Assembly: GCF_040954645.1 (NCBI RefSeq)
Contig: NC_092804.1
Span: 143,849,108 to 143,913,107, forward strand
Source of the DNA: Diabrotica undecimpunctata
Lineage: Eukaryota > Arthropoda > Insecta > Coleoptera > Chrysomelidae
Direction: 5' to 3'
Length of the DNA: 64,000 bases
In this document: positions 27,801-42,800 of the stretch, in pieces
Layout of the letters: each line of letters starts with the position of its first letter
Position numbering within the stretch: position 1 is the stretch's first letter
Program-made: the position numbers and the translations under genes
Notes under the pieces: model-generated
Databases searched by the model: none
What the model saw: the letters and a program-made list of their open reading frames with translations, nothing else
Told to the model about the DNA's origin: nothing

Positions 27801-30800
27801 GACCAGAGAAACCGACATCCCAGATCAACAAACGAATATAGGCCGAGAAATTACAATAATTACAATAGACAACAAAATTACGATAACAGGAATGACACAC
27901 AACAGAGAACATATTATGAAAATCACAACAGGAATAGAGATGCACAAAATCCTCCGAATAGGAATACTAACGAACAAAGGGACGATAGAAATAACCAGAG
28001 CTTCCAACAACAAAATAGAAGGGAGATGAATCATGTAGCAATAGGAAACGACAGACAAATTTCTAATTCTAATCTAATATTTTTAGATGCATTTATAAAA
28101 CATAAAGCGATTAAAATTGTGATTGATTCTGGATCGGAGATATCGCTAATCAATAAAAAAACTAGTAAAAGAATTAAATTTGGACAGATTTGTGTATAAG
28201 ATTCCTAGGGTTGATTTAGTGGGTGCAAACAATAAAAATTTGACGACAGTAAACGAAGGCTTGGGAGTACAGATAAGAGTGGGAAACAAATTCCATATTA
28301 TGAAATGTGTGGTGATTGAAGATTTAAATCATGATATGATAGCGGGAATTGATGAATTAAGAAAAAAAGATATCACCATAAATTTTTCGGAAAATAAACT
28401 GGAAATCAGAGCAGAACCAGACAACACAGGAGAAGAAAAGCAAACAGATAGGAAAACAAATTCTGGAAGGATCAATGCACAGGAAAAACGCAAAGAAATC
28501 GATATGACTGTAGAGGATAAACCGAAAGTACAAGAACAAGATCTAACAGAAAAGAAAAAGAGAAGGAAGAAAAAGAAGAAGAGTTCGAAAAGAAAGCAGG
28601 AAAATAAGATGGAGACCAGAGAAAAACAGGAAATAGAAGGTACAGAAGAATTGTTGGCAACCGACGATAAAACAGAATGGAAGCAGGAAGAAAAAGAAGG
28701 TATCATCAGAGAAATGAAAGGAATAGAAACATGGTGCTCGGAATACCAAAGGGAATTAGAGGATAAAAAGAAAACAGAAGAAAAAATGGCACTGATGGAC
28801 GAGAATCCAGAATTTTGTGAAGAAGTATTATGGACAGTGAACACATGTGAACAAAAGGTGGATGAAAGAAAAATAAATTGTAAAAAAAACATGGAGAAGG
28901 AAATAGAGAAGATTTTAGGAAACCATGGAGATTTTGTTAATAAAGTAAATCAAGTGGTTAAAAATTATGAACTTTCTTTTAAGGGAAAATACTTGGAAAA
29001 ATTTAAAACGAAAATATATCCAATCCCGTATAAAGACAGGCAATATACGGGGTATTTTAACATTCACGACATTTGTCAGTATCATAAGTAGATTTTAATA
29101 ACATAGTGAAATAATTTGATCCTAGAAAACTTTTGTCATTTTTAAAATTTAACAAAGAGTTTTCGGCAGATCAAATGGCGGGGATTTGTTATGATATGTA
29201 AAATCGAGAAAAATATTGGTTTGTTTAAAAATATTTCAAAGTTCAAAAACATTAAAATAATTCAGATAAGTAGGATAATATCCAACAAACATTTCGGAGA
29301 AGGAAAGTTATTAAATCCTTGGATTTCCTGTACTAAACAAAGTGTAAGCTTTGCATTTATTTCTTTGTTATACTTGAGTGACCCGCATAAGTTTAAGTGA
29401 AAGCCACAGACAATTGAACGGGGTTTTTTCAAAATACATTAATGCAGTGATTAAAGACAATAGAAGGGATTATAGAAAGTGGTTTTTGTTAGTTTTTAAG
29501 AATTATAGAAAAATATTATTTGTAAATAAGTTTTAGGAAATTTATAAGTATAGGTAAAAATTTGTTTGTTATCGAAATGAAAATATGGGGGAATTGTGAC
29601 GAGTTGTGATTGGCGGAGATTGAAAAAGGCGGGATAAGTCTGTAGGAAAAAGTTTAGCGAGATTGAGGAGAGAGAAAAGATATAAGCAGTTGGTTTCCAA
29701 GTCTGTGAGAGGAACGGAGATTGTTTCTCTGGCGGTTCCTGAAATGTAGCAAGCAGTAGTGTTGAATGTTAGTGAGTTTTTGTGGAGTTAGTGTATCTGA
29801 CAGAAGCTGAAGCAGCAAAATATTGTAAGTCATATTTCTCTACTTATATTCCAAGAGTCACTGTTCAGGCCAACGAGAGATTCAGTTTATCGTAAAGAGA
29901 AGATATTCCAAGAGTCATTTTTCACTCGGGCCAACGAGAGATTCAGTTTATCGAGAGGAGAAAAGGCTATCATAATTTGAATGATTTGTGCTTTTGAAGG
30001 AGATCATTAAGGACGATATACTTGCAACAATCTGTGTAAGATTGCTGATTACATAGGGAGCGGTTGAGAGGAGATAATATAGTCTACAAGGAACAAGGAT
30101 TTGGACCACTCATCATCAGAGAGAGATATTTTGTTTTCTGCAGTTTTTTTCTTTTATTGATAACACAATTTTTACACTTAATTTAGAAAGGATATAAATA
30201 TTTTGATTAGGAGAGTTAGAATAGTTCGGAATTTTGAGATTTCAATTAATATTGTTTGTACCATTAAATTTGATTGTTCACGTACGTAGAACAAAATTTT
30301 TGAGAATCATTATATGAGATTTGTTTATTGAAAACTTTTGAGTGTGAATTATTTCATTATTTTTATTTCAATATATAGTGTTAGATCATATGTGTTTTTT
30401 ATTATTCCGGTATTCTCTGGACCTTACCTTTCACATGTAATAGCATAGATATTGAAGCACGAATTTAACCCTGAGATAAAAGAATTAAAAATTGTGATAG
30501 AGTCATAATCATATCATTTAAATAATTTTAATTAATCAAAAAAATTAATTAGCTAATTATTGCTTGGCGCACCAAGACTATAAATATCACAATAACATAT
30601 ATATATATATAAATATTTACATACATTGTGATTTCAATTCTATGTCCTAATTACTCTGTTCGATAATATACCATTGACATTAAAAAAATATGAGGTGTAC
30701 TCTCTATTGTGGTAAAATTAGATTCTTTTATATTCATTAACCTTATAACACCACAAACGATGTAGAGTGTTTGAGCCACAAAAAATGAACGAGGCCACGT

Positions 30801-33800
30801 TGCTCAAAATCGGCAGAGATGTGAGCGTGGTTCTTTGGATCATTCGTCCTAGGACATAGGTAAAAGACAAATTAAAAAGAAGAAAAAATAAGTAGATGAT
30901 AGCTACTAGATCTAAACCAGAAATATGGAATAGCAATTTCCATGCATCTGTTAACAACTTTAACATCACACCAAATTATTAAGCAAAATGTAATAAACAA
31001 CAAATATGGAACCATTTTAAGGGCTTTTTCCAAATATTTAGTGGCTGGACTCATGTACTCATGAGTCCCATGTTTACTCTGGTAAATGCATTGAAGATGG
31101 ACTTTTTAATCCGAAAACGTTGTGTTGTGATGTAGCCTGAAAGGATCTTTTTAAGTATATACCTTATATAAAGGATTTTTAAATAAAAATTTTCTATACG
31201 TGGAAGACGAAGCATTAAAAAAACCTTATACAGGGTCGAATAAAAGTTACTGCTTTTTGAATTAAATGGAATTGAAATACGTGAATTAAAACATCTTCTT
31301 CTTCCTCTTTATAAGCAATTCTGCTTGTTCATTGGTGGATTAATACCTCTAAGGAAGGTTGTCACTCCATCTTTTGCGCGGTCGTCCGTTACTTCTTCTG
31401 CCGATTGGTGACTTATCTCTTGCTATTTTGACGATACGGGTCTCCTCCATTCTGCTTATGTGGTCATTCCATTCTTTTTTTATATTTTGTGTGCATTCGT
31501 TTATACACTGTACGTTACATTTTCTTCTTCTGGCTTTATAAATTCTTGACTTCATCTCAATGTTAATGTGCCTGTTTCGCCTTATAGTATTATTAAGGCG
31601 AGTCGATGCCAGTCTAGTTGCTTTTTGTACTTAATCTCTCACTTCTTTGTCCAGGTCTCCATAGCTAGACAGTGTAATTCCCAGGTATTTTATTTCCATT
31701 ACTTGTTCAATACTGATGCCATCAATTTCTATTTTACATATGGTTGGTTCTTTGCTGACTACTACTGTTTTAGTTTTCTGAGATGAGATTGTCATATTAA
31801 ATTCCTTTGTTAACGCTTTTGATGATTTCATCCATGATCAAATTGAAGAGCATGGGTCTTAATGAATCCCCTTGTCTTATTCTTCTGCATATTTCTATGG
31901 GTTCTGTTACGGTTCTTAAGTTGTCCATCTATTCTGACTTCCATTTTGTTATTTTAGTAAATGTTTTCGATATTTTTTATAATATTTAGGGGAACTTCTA
32001 TTATACAAAAGATGGATTACATCTTTGAATCTTACTCTGTCAAACGCTTTCAGGTCAATCAGACACAGAAATGCTGGTCTATTATACTCTAGTGATTTCT
32101 TAGTAATTTGCTATATAACGAATATTGCATCTGGACACGATCTTCCACTACGAAAACCGTGTTGTTCATCTGCTACACTTATCCTCTGATTTAGTAGTAG
32201 TAGTAGTACTTGTAAAAATTTTAGTTGTAAGTTTTAGGGTAGTATTTAACAAGTTTATCCTGTAGTTTTCTGGCTGTTATTAAAATATATAATAAGTTTT
32301 TTGAATCGTTAAAACCTTGTATTTGTTACAATATCCCTCAGACAAATCCCCCTATTGGCCCATATACCCAAGATAATTGATTGACTTTTATGTTGTAACA
32401 TTGCGTCTAACTATATACATCTGATATGAATTCGAATAATTCCCTTCTTCGCCTTACCCTCAGTGACTTTTTATACAAGGAAAATCCACCACGACTAACA
32501 AATAAAGGAACAGATTGGGCTAGCTTCCGATTACCACCAGAAAGGTCTACTGACTTCACTGGCTCATTTAAAACCCCTGAAGAATTAAATAGAGCTGTAG
32601 AAAAAATTACCAATGAGGCCCAATAAGCAGCTTGGGATAATACACCAACTATTTTCCAAAGAATTAAAAGCAACAATTATCCAAAAGAATATGATATCCT
32701 AAAAAAAAACTGTGATGAAATTGGCATAGGATTAGAAACACTGCATATAAAAATATTTTGAAAATGCCACACCCAAACTAAAGGAAGAAATCAAATGTAT
32801 TCAACGAGAAGCCGTAGGAGAGTATCTTGCTGAATTAACCTCTGAGAAAACGTCCCAAAATGTCAATTATTCATAATCCTCATATTAGGGATAGCGACGC
32901 CACCTAGTGGAGGCGAAATAATGAACAAAAAGCGACAAGGTTTGAAGAACCTAGAAAATATATTTCTACCACATGATGAAGAAGAACTTAAAGTGCAGAT
33001 TGAAACCAATTATGAAATGATATCCATCAACCATATTACTCCTAAAGAACTAGAAACAAAAAAAAAAACAACGTGAAGCCGAAAAAAACACCTCTCTTTG
33101 AAATGTTAAGATTTTAAAGCAGTTGCTGAAGAAAACTGTTATATAAAATTAACTCACCTTATATCTCATAAGAATCAAATATGTTTGAAAGTTGTGAAAA
33201 GTGGCGAAAGTAATTATGATAACTAAACCTAGCAAACCATCTCACGAGGTGTCGTTATACAAACCTACATCGCTCATTCCTATTATTTCAAAGCTATACG
33301 AAAAAACGCCCTCCAAAAACTGAAACTAATAATTGAAGAAGGAAATGTAATTATCACGCCAATCTGGATTTAAAGAAAGCCATTTTACTATTAACAATTT
33401 CACTAACATCATACAAATAGCACCGGAAGAAAAAAGTATGCACCACCGACTTCCTGGATGTGGCCCAAGCTTTTGACAAGGTGTGCCATAAAGGATTAAT
33501 ACATAAACTATAATATTACGTACAAAAGCAATGTTTTCCACTCCTAAAATGATAAAGATGCTTCGGAATCAAGCAGGTGGAAGTATACTTTGATTTGAGA
33601 CAGATTAGAGCTGGTGTCCCAGAAGGAAGTGTCCTTGTATAGTTCTGTACATTTAATACACCAGATATACTCCTAAACTAAATCACGAAGGAGTGCATAA
33701 TCTGCAGAATTAACTCCTTAGATCAGATGATCAATTGGATTAAAGAATGGAAAATCAAGATGAATGAAACCAAATCGATTCATATTGATTTCATTAGTAA

Positions 33801-36800
33801 GGGAGACAGACAATATATTTCAATAAGAATAAATGAGGTCCAGGTTCACACTGCAAAATATCTGGGTATCACTCTTGATGCAAGACTCAAGTAGAGAGCA
33901 CATGTTAAAAAGAAAAGACAGGAACTTGAAATCAGATATAAAAAAATGTATTGATTGCTTATTCCTAATTTCAAATTATCTACTCATGATAAATTGCTGC
34001 TCTACAATCCAGTCCTCAAGCTTATTTGGAGTTATCACATACAACTATCAGGTTGTGTCAGCGAAAGTAACATACAGATAATCTAAATGTTTCCAGAACA
34101 GGAACGAAGGAATATCATTGATGATCCTTGGAGTATAGTGCGGTTATGTACATGTTGACATTATGTAAATAGGCGATGTCTCATAGGAACTAAAGAAATA
34201 CTGCTGAGCAAGATTTTATGTTTTACGTTTAGTTAGTATAGGTTAGAAATTAGTCACTCATTGTTATATCAGTGAACAGATTGCGATGTTACTCCGAAAG
34301 GAGCACAATAAAAAATAATTTAATAATATTCCAATTTTGTTTTAAGATTTATCTAGTTAAATCATTTCTATCTAATCAATTGCTTAGTCACAAAATAGCA
34401 AAAAGCATTTGTTTTTAACAGAAATATTAAAATCACCTTTAATAAACAAGTTTGTTGAGCGTGGGCGCAAAATTTCGAGCCAATGCTTTTTAAATCCATT
34501 CATTTTTTGGAATCCTGAGAAAACTATTAGTAGATGTGACAGGTTCGTTCTGGAGCGGAAGTGACGTCACACGTCGATCGTCAAGCGTACGTATCCTCAT
34601 GGGTCAAGGCCACGCCCCCCTCGTGACGTAGAAACGTGCCTAGGGTCTCGAGGCCACGCCCCTCGACCAATGGTGACGTAGGTACGCCCCTTGTCTATAG
34701 GCCACGCCTCTCGACCAATGGTGACGTAGGTACGCCCCCACGTAAACGCCCGACCAATGGTGACATAGGAACGCCCCCACTCGTGACCTTAGAAGATATC
34801 CTCGACCAATGGTGGCATAGGAACGCCCCCCTCGTGACGTAAGAACATATCGTCGACCAATGATGGCACAGAAACGTCCCACTAGTGACGTTAGAAGATA
34901 TCCTCGACCAATGGTGGTATAGGAACGTCCCCTTGTGACGTAAGAACATATCCTCGACCAATGGCGGCACGAAAACGCCCCACTCGTGACGTAACACATA
35001 TCCTCGACCAATGGTGGCATAGGAACGTCCTCTCGTGACGTAAGAACATATCGTCGACCAATGGTGACACAGAAACGCCCCACTCGTGACGTTAGAGCAT
35101 ATCCTCGACCAATGGTTGCATAGGAACGTCCCCTCGTGACCATAGAACATATTCTCGACCAATGGCGGCACAAAAACGTCCCCACTCGTGACGTAACAAC
35201 ATATCCTCAACCAATGGTGGCATAGGAACGTCCCCTCGTGACGTAAGAACATATCGTAGACCAGTGGTGACACAGAAACGCCCCCAAGTAAACGCCTGAC
35301 CAATGGTGGCATAGAAACGTCCCCTCGTGACGTTAGACCATATCCTCGACCAATGGTGATACAGAAACGCAACACTTGTAACGTTAAAACGTATCCTCGA
35401 CCAATGGTGACACAAAAACGCCCTACTCGAATAAACAAAAAGTTTGTTTTAGTGAGATATTTGAAATTAAAAATCACACTTAATTTTCTCTTCTTTTTCA
35501 CCCCTGTAACTTACTAAAATAAACATTTTAGGAGTTTTCAAGGACTTTCGGCCCTCAGTAGTAATGTAATCTTTCATTCTGCGTTTAAATTTTTCAAAAA
35601 TACTTATTAGTTTTCTCAGGATTCGAAAAAATGAATGCATTTAAAAAGCATTGGCCCGAAATTTTGAGCCTACGCTCTTAAGTCGGGTCATCAAATCAAT
35701 GATCACTTACCGCAATGACAATCATACTTGAATCTGGTTTCCATTCTGCAATAACATTTGTCCCAAATTTTTCGATAGATACTTGTGAACGGCGGTGAAA
35801 AACGATTGGTACACATGGCTGCAATTAAAATAAATGCATTAAGTAAATTATTAAATCATTTCAAATGTCTTTTCATCATTTATTTTTGTACGGTAGGATA
35901 CAGCAAAAACGTAATTTGAAAACGGATTCCTACGTCAAATAAAGAAATTTCAACTAAAGAGTTGATTTTAGATTTTATTGCGATTTATTCCCAATGATAT
36001 ATTTGACGGCAGAGAAATCATGTGCTACTCTAAATCAAATAATCATATACCTAGAATAATAATTGTAATCAGTCGAGAAAATGCAAGAATCAGAAAAGTT
36101 TTTGATCAAAAAAGAGCAGTGGGACGACGAGCCAGAAGGAAGACAATTGGACGACAACATAAGATTTATCGGAGTTAAAGGATGAAGAAGATGAAGACAG
36201 GACAGAATGGAGAATTATTCTCAAGAAGGCTTTGTATTTTATCGAGCTGTAACGCCATTGATGGTGATATATTACCGAATATGTAAATAATGTTCAATCA
36301 ACTTAAGACAAAACTAACATCAAATGGTTTAGTTAGTATGTACAGCAGATGTAACATCCGGCATGACATAATTGAGACAGTATGTATTAATTGCATGAAA
36401 GTGAATAATATACTTCAATAGGTGTGTCGAAATTGTCATAACACTAATGTTAAAAAAATGTGGTGCATCACTCGCATTCATACACGCTGCGATCTTGATA
36501 ATCGACATTCACCAGGACGACTAGAAAATATTTTTCATAAAATTACGAGACAGATTTTTTACAAGAAAATATTGGCGAATATAAGAAGACAATCAAACAA
36601 ATAAAGGAATTTGGAGAATTGAAGGTAAACTTGACATTCTTCTTCTTTAAGTTCCATCTTCTATCGAAGGTTTGAAATCATCATTGCTATACGGACTCTG
36701 TTGATTGCCGCTCTAAAAAGTTCTGCACTACTGCATTCAAACCATTCCCTTAAGTTCTTAAGCCAGGATATTCCTCGTCTTCCCACATTTCGCTTTCCTC

Positions 36801-39800
36801 GGATTTTGCCTTTCATAATAAGTTGTAATAATGCGTATTTTTGCCCTCTCATCACATGTCCTAAGTACTCAAGTTTTCGTCTTTTGATAGTTAATATTAT
36901 TTCCGCCTCATTTCCTATCCTTCTAGTTACTTCCACGTTTGACATTCTTTGAATCCATGATATTCGTAGGATTCTTCTGTAACACCAAAATTCAAAGGCG
37001 GCCAACTTATTCAGATGGACTTGTTTTAGTGTCCACGCTTCCAAGCCATAAAGAAGAGTAGAGAACACGTAACATCGAAGCATTCTCAGGCGTAGTTCTA
37101 ACCTTATATCCCGACAACAAAGAAATTTTTTAAGTTTAATGAATGATGCACGTGCTATTTCAATGCGTGTCTTAATTTCTTTGGTTTGGTCTACATCTGA
37201 TGTTATCCATGTTCCTAAGTATTTATAGTTATTAACAACACTCTCAATTGCAGTATCTTCAATAGTCAATTGGATATTTGCATGTACAGGTTTAGTCATG
37301 ATCATGCATTTAGTTTTCTTTAAATTTATCTTCAGTCCGTACTCATGACAGCGTTCATTAAGGCGTTGCATTACGTTCTGCAAATCATTGTTGTTATCCG
37401 TCATTATTACTGTATCGTCTGCAAAACGTAAGTTATTCAAAACTTCTCCATTGATAGATATACGTTCTATTGAGTCTGAGAGCGCTTTTTGCAATACCGC
37501 TTCACTGTAGACATTGAAAAGTAGAGGGGACAGCACGCAACCCTGGCGGACTCCTCTCTGTATTTTGATATTTTGGGTGTACTGGTTGTCAACTCTTACC
37601 TTGGCAGTTTGATTCCAATATAAATTAGATATAATTTTCACATCACAACTGTCAATATTTTTGCTTTTTCAAAGTCTACAAAACATAAGTACATGTCCTG
37701 ATTCATGTCTATGCATCTCTGAGCCAGCACATTCAAGCCGAACAAAGCATCTCTTGTACTCATATCATTTCTAAAGCCAATTGTGTGTCACTAATTTCAT
37801 ATTCAAGAGTTTTAACAATTCCGCTGTGAATTATTTTCAAAAATGTTTTAAGTGTGTGACTCATTAAAGCTATTGTTCTGTGATCTGAGCAAGTTGTTGC
37901 ACTTGGCTTTTTGGGAATTGCTACAAAGGTCGATTGCAGCCATTGTCTGGGGATTGTGGCAGTCTGATATATTAGATTAAAGAGTTCAACCATTACATCA
38001 ATAACATCTTCATCGATGAGTTTTAATAATTCGATTGGCACATCATCTGGTCCAGTAGCTTTACCCTCTTTTGTGTTTTTGATGGCAGAGATGACTTCTT
38101 CTCTTAATATTGGTTGTTCGGTATCCTCGGTGATTTCTAATGACAGTTCTTCTCTTTCATCATTAAATAGTTGTTGGATGTAATTGGTCCAGTGACATAA
38201 TCTCTCCTTCATATCAGTAATAATATCCCCTTTATCATTTTTAAGGATATTCGTTCTTGTACGTTTTCTAGAACCTGTTATTTCTTTGATTTTTTTGTGT
38301 AAATTAAAGCTATCATACTTTTTATCCAGATCTTCTATTTCCTTGCATCTGTCGGAGAGCCACCTCTTTTTTTCCTCTCGAATTTTCTTTCTGATGTTTG
38401 TCTGAATTTCTTTGTATTTATTCAGGTCTTTTGCTTTATGTTTTCTTCGTGAGATTATAGATATCTAATACTGTTCTGAAGGTATTTTCTTATGACATCT
38501 TAATGCAATTTACTATTTTTATTAGGAATAAGCCACAATTTTACGTTAAAATAAGTTTATTCGATGTTTCGATTTCCACTTTGGACAAAAACAAATTTTG
38601 TTTTTGTTACTTGGTAAAAAATATTACTTCTAATAATTTAATTTTATCTGACTCATTCTTATTGACAATTCAGACATATTTTAAACTACGTACACAATAA
38701 AGATGCACTAGGAATAAACAAATCAATACATTATGAATCTTACGAGGATCTCTAACTAATCATGTAGCATAAGCTATCGGCAACTCTAGTTAATTAACAG
38801 CATACCGTATCATTTAGTAGTCAATATTCGCGAAATAATTTACTATGACTTAGTTGGACCCCTGTTGTTTCGGTGTTGTAGCAAGGGCGTGCGCCAGGTA
38901 ATTGTACGTACTTGAATGTATTCATTTATATTTTTTTATTAGAAGAATAAAAAAGATGAAATCAGATTAATAAATGTTAGAATGAGGTTTTCCAACAACA
39001 TAATAATGTGAATACGTTATTGTAATGTATTGAATTAATAAAATTAACCTCTGTAAAAAATATTTTAAAATTAAATGTAATATGTAAGAGCCTCCGGTTG
39101 AAACGGGGTTGCCAATCATGAACTGGGCTATTAATGGCACTCCATTTGTTTTTTTAAGCAAAACGAAGTTTCAAAGCAAAAACCTATTTAAAGGTCAGAA
39201 AAATCATTCGTCAAAAATAAAAACATTTTACATATCTGACTAATAAATAAAACAAAAAAATTCAAAGTATAAATTAATATTTTACTCAAAATCAGTGTCT
39301 GGCGTGATGCTCTCATTAACTACGTTAATTATCTGTAGTTTAACTTGAGTCTCAATGATAATGTCAAGATCCCACATATTTTGTCCTACATACTTTCTGC
39401 TGAACATGCTGTATACATTTTTGCCATTTTGTAGATGTAATACTCGCGATTCCTTCATTAAAAAGATCTTTAATATCTGAATATTTAAAAGTAGTATTAT
39501 TCCCCGCAATATAAGTTTTTAAGTCTGACATTTAAACGTACCTGATGGATTTTTTAATACATTCGACAAACCATCCAGAAAGGCTCACCTTGAAGAAACG
39601 ATTATCGACCCAAACTTTAGATTTGGTATGTCCAGCATTAATCCACGTCGCATCCAGGTAATAAATCTTATGACCATCATTTCGATAAGATTTAATTTTA
39701 TTTAAATATTTCCTCCTCCACAAAACAATCTCATAGTTTTCTAACAACATGCTCTGCTTTTCTCGTTTTCGATACTTAAAATTAAGTGTCTTAAGAAGTT

Positions 39801-42800
39801 TATAAAATGTTCTTTTAAAATTAGGCAGATCTTTATTAACTTCTATAAAAACTTTGTCTACAGTAGAAATCTCGTTTCTAAAATAAAACTCCTTTTCCTT
39901 TTTTTCTTATGGCATTACGATCAGCTCTGTCTACTAAATCAATTATTATGTTGCGAGTACGACTACGTTTTGGGTCTGAAAATTGTATTTTCATATTCTC
40001 TGACATACAAATCTGACTTAAGTGCAACTCTTATTACTGACTCATCTATTGTTAGAGAAGGATTTTCTTCTATTTCACATTTATAAATATTTAAAATAAT
40101 TTCTTTCGTTTTGATATCGAAACGGCATTTTTTTGTTCGCTTTCTTGAATGACTGAGTTATTTCGGCAACCTCGTCAGCAGTGTCTGTGTTGGACATATT
40201 TGTTTTTTTTTGTATACTTATTATTAATTGAACCTACCTATATTTAAAAATAATTATATGAACATTAATCTATAAAAACACCATACTTACTTGACAGAAC
40301 AAAACAAGAAAAAAATATAAATATTAATACTAATAGTTATTTAAAAACTAAGAACCAGTCTAGGAAATAAAAGTAAAAAATAAATACAACGATTAGAAAC
40401 AAGCAACGTTCACTAATTGCACTTACATTAAAATGGAAGTCAATCTTGCTAAAACAAGTAGCAACTCTACACTAAGTTATAATAATTTAATAAGAAAGCA
40501 AAGCCGTACGTCTATGGCTTCTTAAGTGATTTAGCGTGATCCTGTTTATTCCCAGTGCATCTTTATTTTGAATAGACTGTAGAATTGTAGACTTTAAAAT
40601 GATATTGTCAGTATTTTTGAGTTGCGTTCCTGGGACGACTTTATTGGAAGATAGTTTATTCGATTATATGAAATCAACTTCTAACTTAAGAAAACCCGTT
40701 TGAAAAATCATAGCATGCGATTTGTCTTTAAAAATACAACTACATGCAATGATGTCAGTAAAATTCTCCTATTAGTGATCCTATAGTAAATAATGAGGAA
40801 AAAACCAGTTTAGTTAAGTTGGGTTGAATGAAACTTAACTTGTTGGTTACATTTTTCGCATATTTTTTAAATATCTTTTTTGAGAACGATTTCCGGAGTG
40901 GAAATCGAAACGTCAAACTTTATTTAAAAATGTAATTCTCATTACAATCAATTGTGGCTAAACCCCGTAATATTTATGAAATCTTATTATTGCGTTTTTT
41001 TACTATTTCAAAACAAAGAATGCTTTACAAAACAAATACCTAATGAACTTAATAAATCATAAAACATACTGGCTTCTATTTGACAAGTATGTAAAGTGGT
41101 TTCTATTTGACAAGTATGTAAAGTTCCAAGATAAACTGGAATCTTTTATTCCATACTCTTTTAATGAAGGTATTAATAATTAATATTGGATGGTTAACAC
41201 AGTCGATTGCCCTGATGACATGACAGGAAATGCCTACAGGGCACTAACCTACGTCAACCACATAAACTACACTTGGGTACACAACAATCGGCTCAAAAGC
41301 TATATTTAAGATAACACTTTCTGTTTCAATGTAAGAAATATGCAAATAAAAAGATGTAATGTGCAAACAATAACTTTATTATTGAATTTACAAAAACTGC
41401 TATTGCATTATTTGGAAGACGCATTATAAACACAATATGCAATACGAACAAAGTTACCTACGTATTCATCATTAAAACTAACGCAAGAAAGATGTTATGA
41501 ACAGAGAAATCATCAAGTACAAAATGAATTTCTTTGTTTTTCAGTATTTGATATTACCACCCCTACTCCTAGTTACACTTTCTGATCGATTTCGCATGGA
41601 TCGGATGACTTTTCTAATAAATTCTTAAGGCATTGCTTCCCATTCATCATAAAGCGCATTCCATTCCAATTCCATTATGCTCCTTGGTGCATGATTTCTG
41701 TCCCGGGCCCTTCGTTTAAGCTCATCCCAAACATGCTTTATTGGATTTATGTCCAGGCTCAACGCATTCCAATTTATTGTAGATACACCGATCTCAGTCA
41801 GATAGGTGGTGGTGGTGACTCGTGCAGTATAGCATCGTGCATTATCGTACAGTAAAATAAAGGCATCACCAATAAATTTCGCGTATGGAACCAATGTTCC
41901 TCCAAAATGTCTCTGATGGAACGATCCGCCGTCAAACCTTCTCCACGTCGTTCACCAGGTAAGAAAACTAACTAGGTGTTTCCATCCATGGAAATGCCTG
42001 TCCAAAACAAACAAAAACCTCCTCCATATGACACAGTTTCTCATATAGAACATTGAGAAAATCGCTCTCCTGGCCTTAGAGCAAATTTTAATCGCCTTTG
42101 CTTCTGGCCTGCAGTTAGCTTGGGACCCGTAGCTGCCCTTTTTGGTGTCAGGTTGGCTGCCTTCAGTCTCTGTCTGTCCAAACGCTGGTAATCACACCTC
42201 GGCTCTCTATAAGCTCTTCTTTGAGATTCGAGACCAGTCAAATGTCGATTACTCAGGGATTTCGATACAGGATATCGATCATCTCTCTCCGTTATTCGTT
42301 TACGGTCTCCTCCTTATCGGCGGACGTAATCACCAGTGGTACCGACGATACACTCGGGACATAGCAGATTGGCTTAAATTTAGTCGATTTGCCACGGCCC
42401 TCTGGCTCAGACCTTCTCTCAATAATGCTACTGCGTGAGCTGCTTTGACGGATGTGGTATCCATTTGGAATGTAGTTGTGAACTTAAGTGACTGGTGTAT
42501 TAGTGGATTGCTTTGCTATAGGAATTGATGCCAGATAATAATATGAAACCGAATGCGTTAAGACGGTGCGTGTCGATTTCAATGAGTCAAATTTTGACCC
42601 CCTCTCTACATGTTCCATCTTTATTTTTAATACGTCATCCGATACACCAAAAAACAAAACTTTTTTAAAACTCTATAATGAGGTTAATGATTATACAATA
42701 AATATTTTTAAATTTATACTTTTTAGATTGCAACAGAAGACGTACTTTAGCAAAATAATTTTGAGTCGATTATTTTGCACTGAAGTGTATTTTACCACAA

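Larger units (their letters stand above)
24872..30596 (+). mobile_element. Young gypsy-type LTR retrotransposon lacking RT, RNase H and integrase
   Basis: Two 1410-bp LTRs flank a 2905-bp interior. Flanks show the 4-bp candidate duplication ATAT (24868-24871, 30597-30600). The interior holds a gag frame, part of an aspartic protease and the stretch just before an RT domain, then stops. The RT, RNase H and integrase that an autonomous gypsy element needs are absent. The LTRs look almost identical by eye (only C26109 versus T30424 was noticed), so insertion was recent. It is probably a deletion derivative moved by an intact relative. It lies antisense to Ric1 in intron 2. Confidence 0.92.

Noticed and set aside
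26650..28892. Minus-strand open frames of 92-187 codons inside the LTR element
   Set aside because: Antisense shadows of the A-rich gag and pol frames; composition is Phe/Ser-rich with no motifs.
34560..35435. Possible CRISPR array
   Set aside because: Units are contiguous and diverged with no unique spacers, bounded by TIRs, in a eukaryotic intron.
34640..35501. Long minus-strand open frames (181, 268 and 107 codons) rich in the words HHWSRI and YVLTS
   Set aside because: They are different frames of the 50-bp tandem array; unit lengths keep frames open. No protein-family resemblance.
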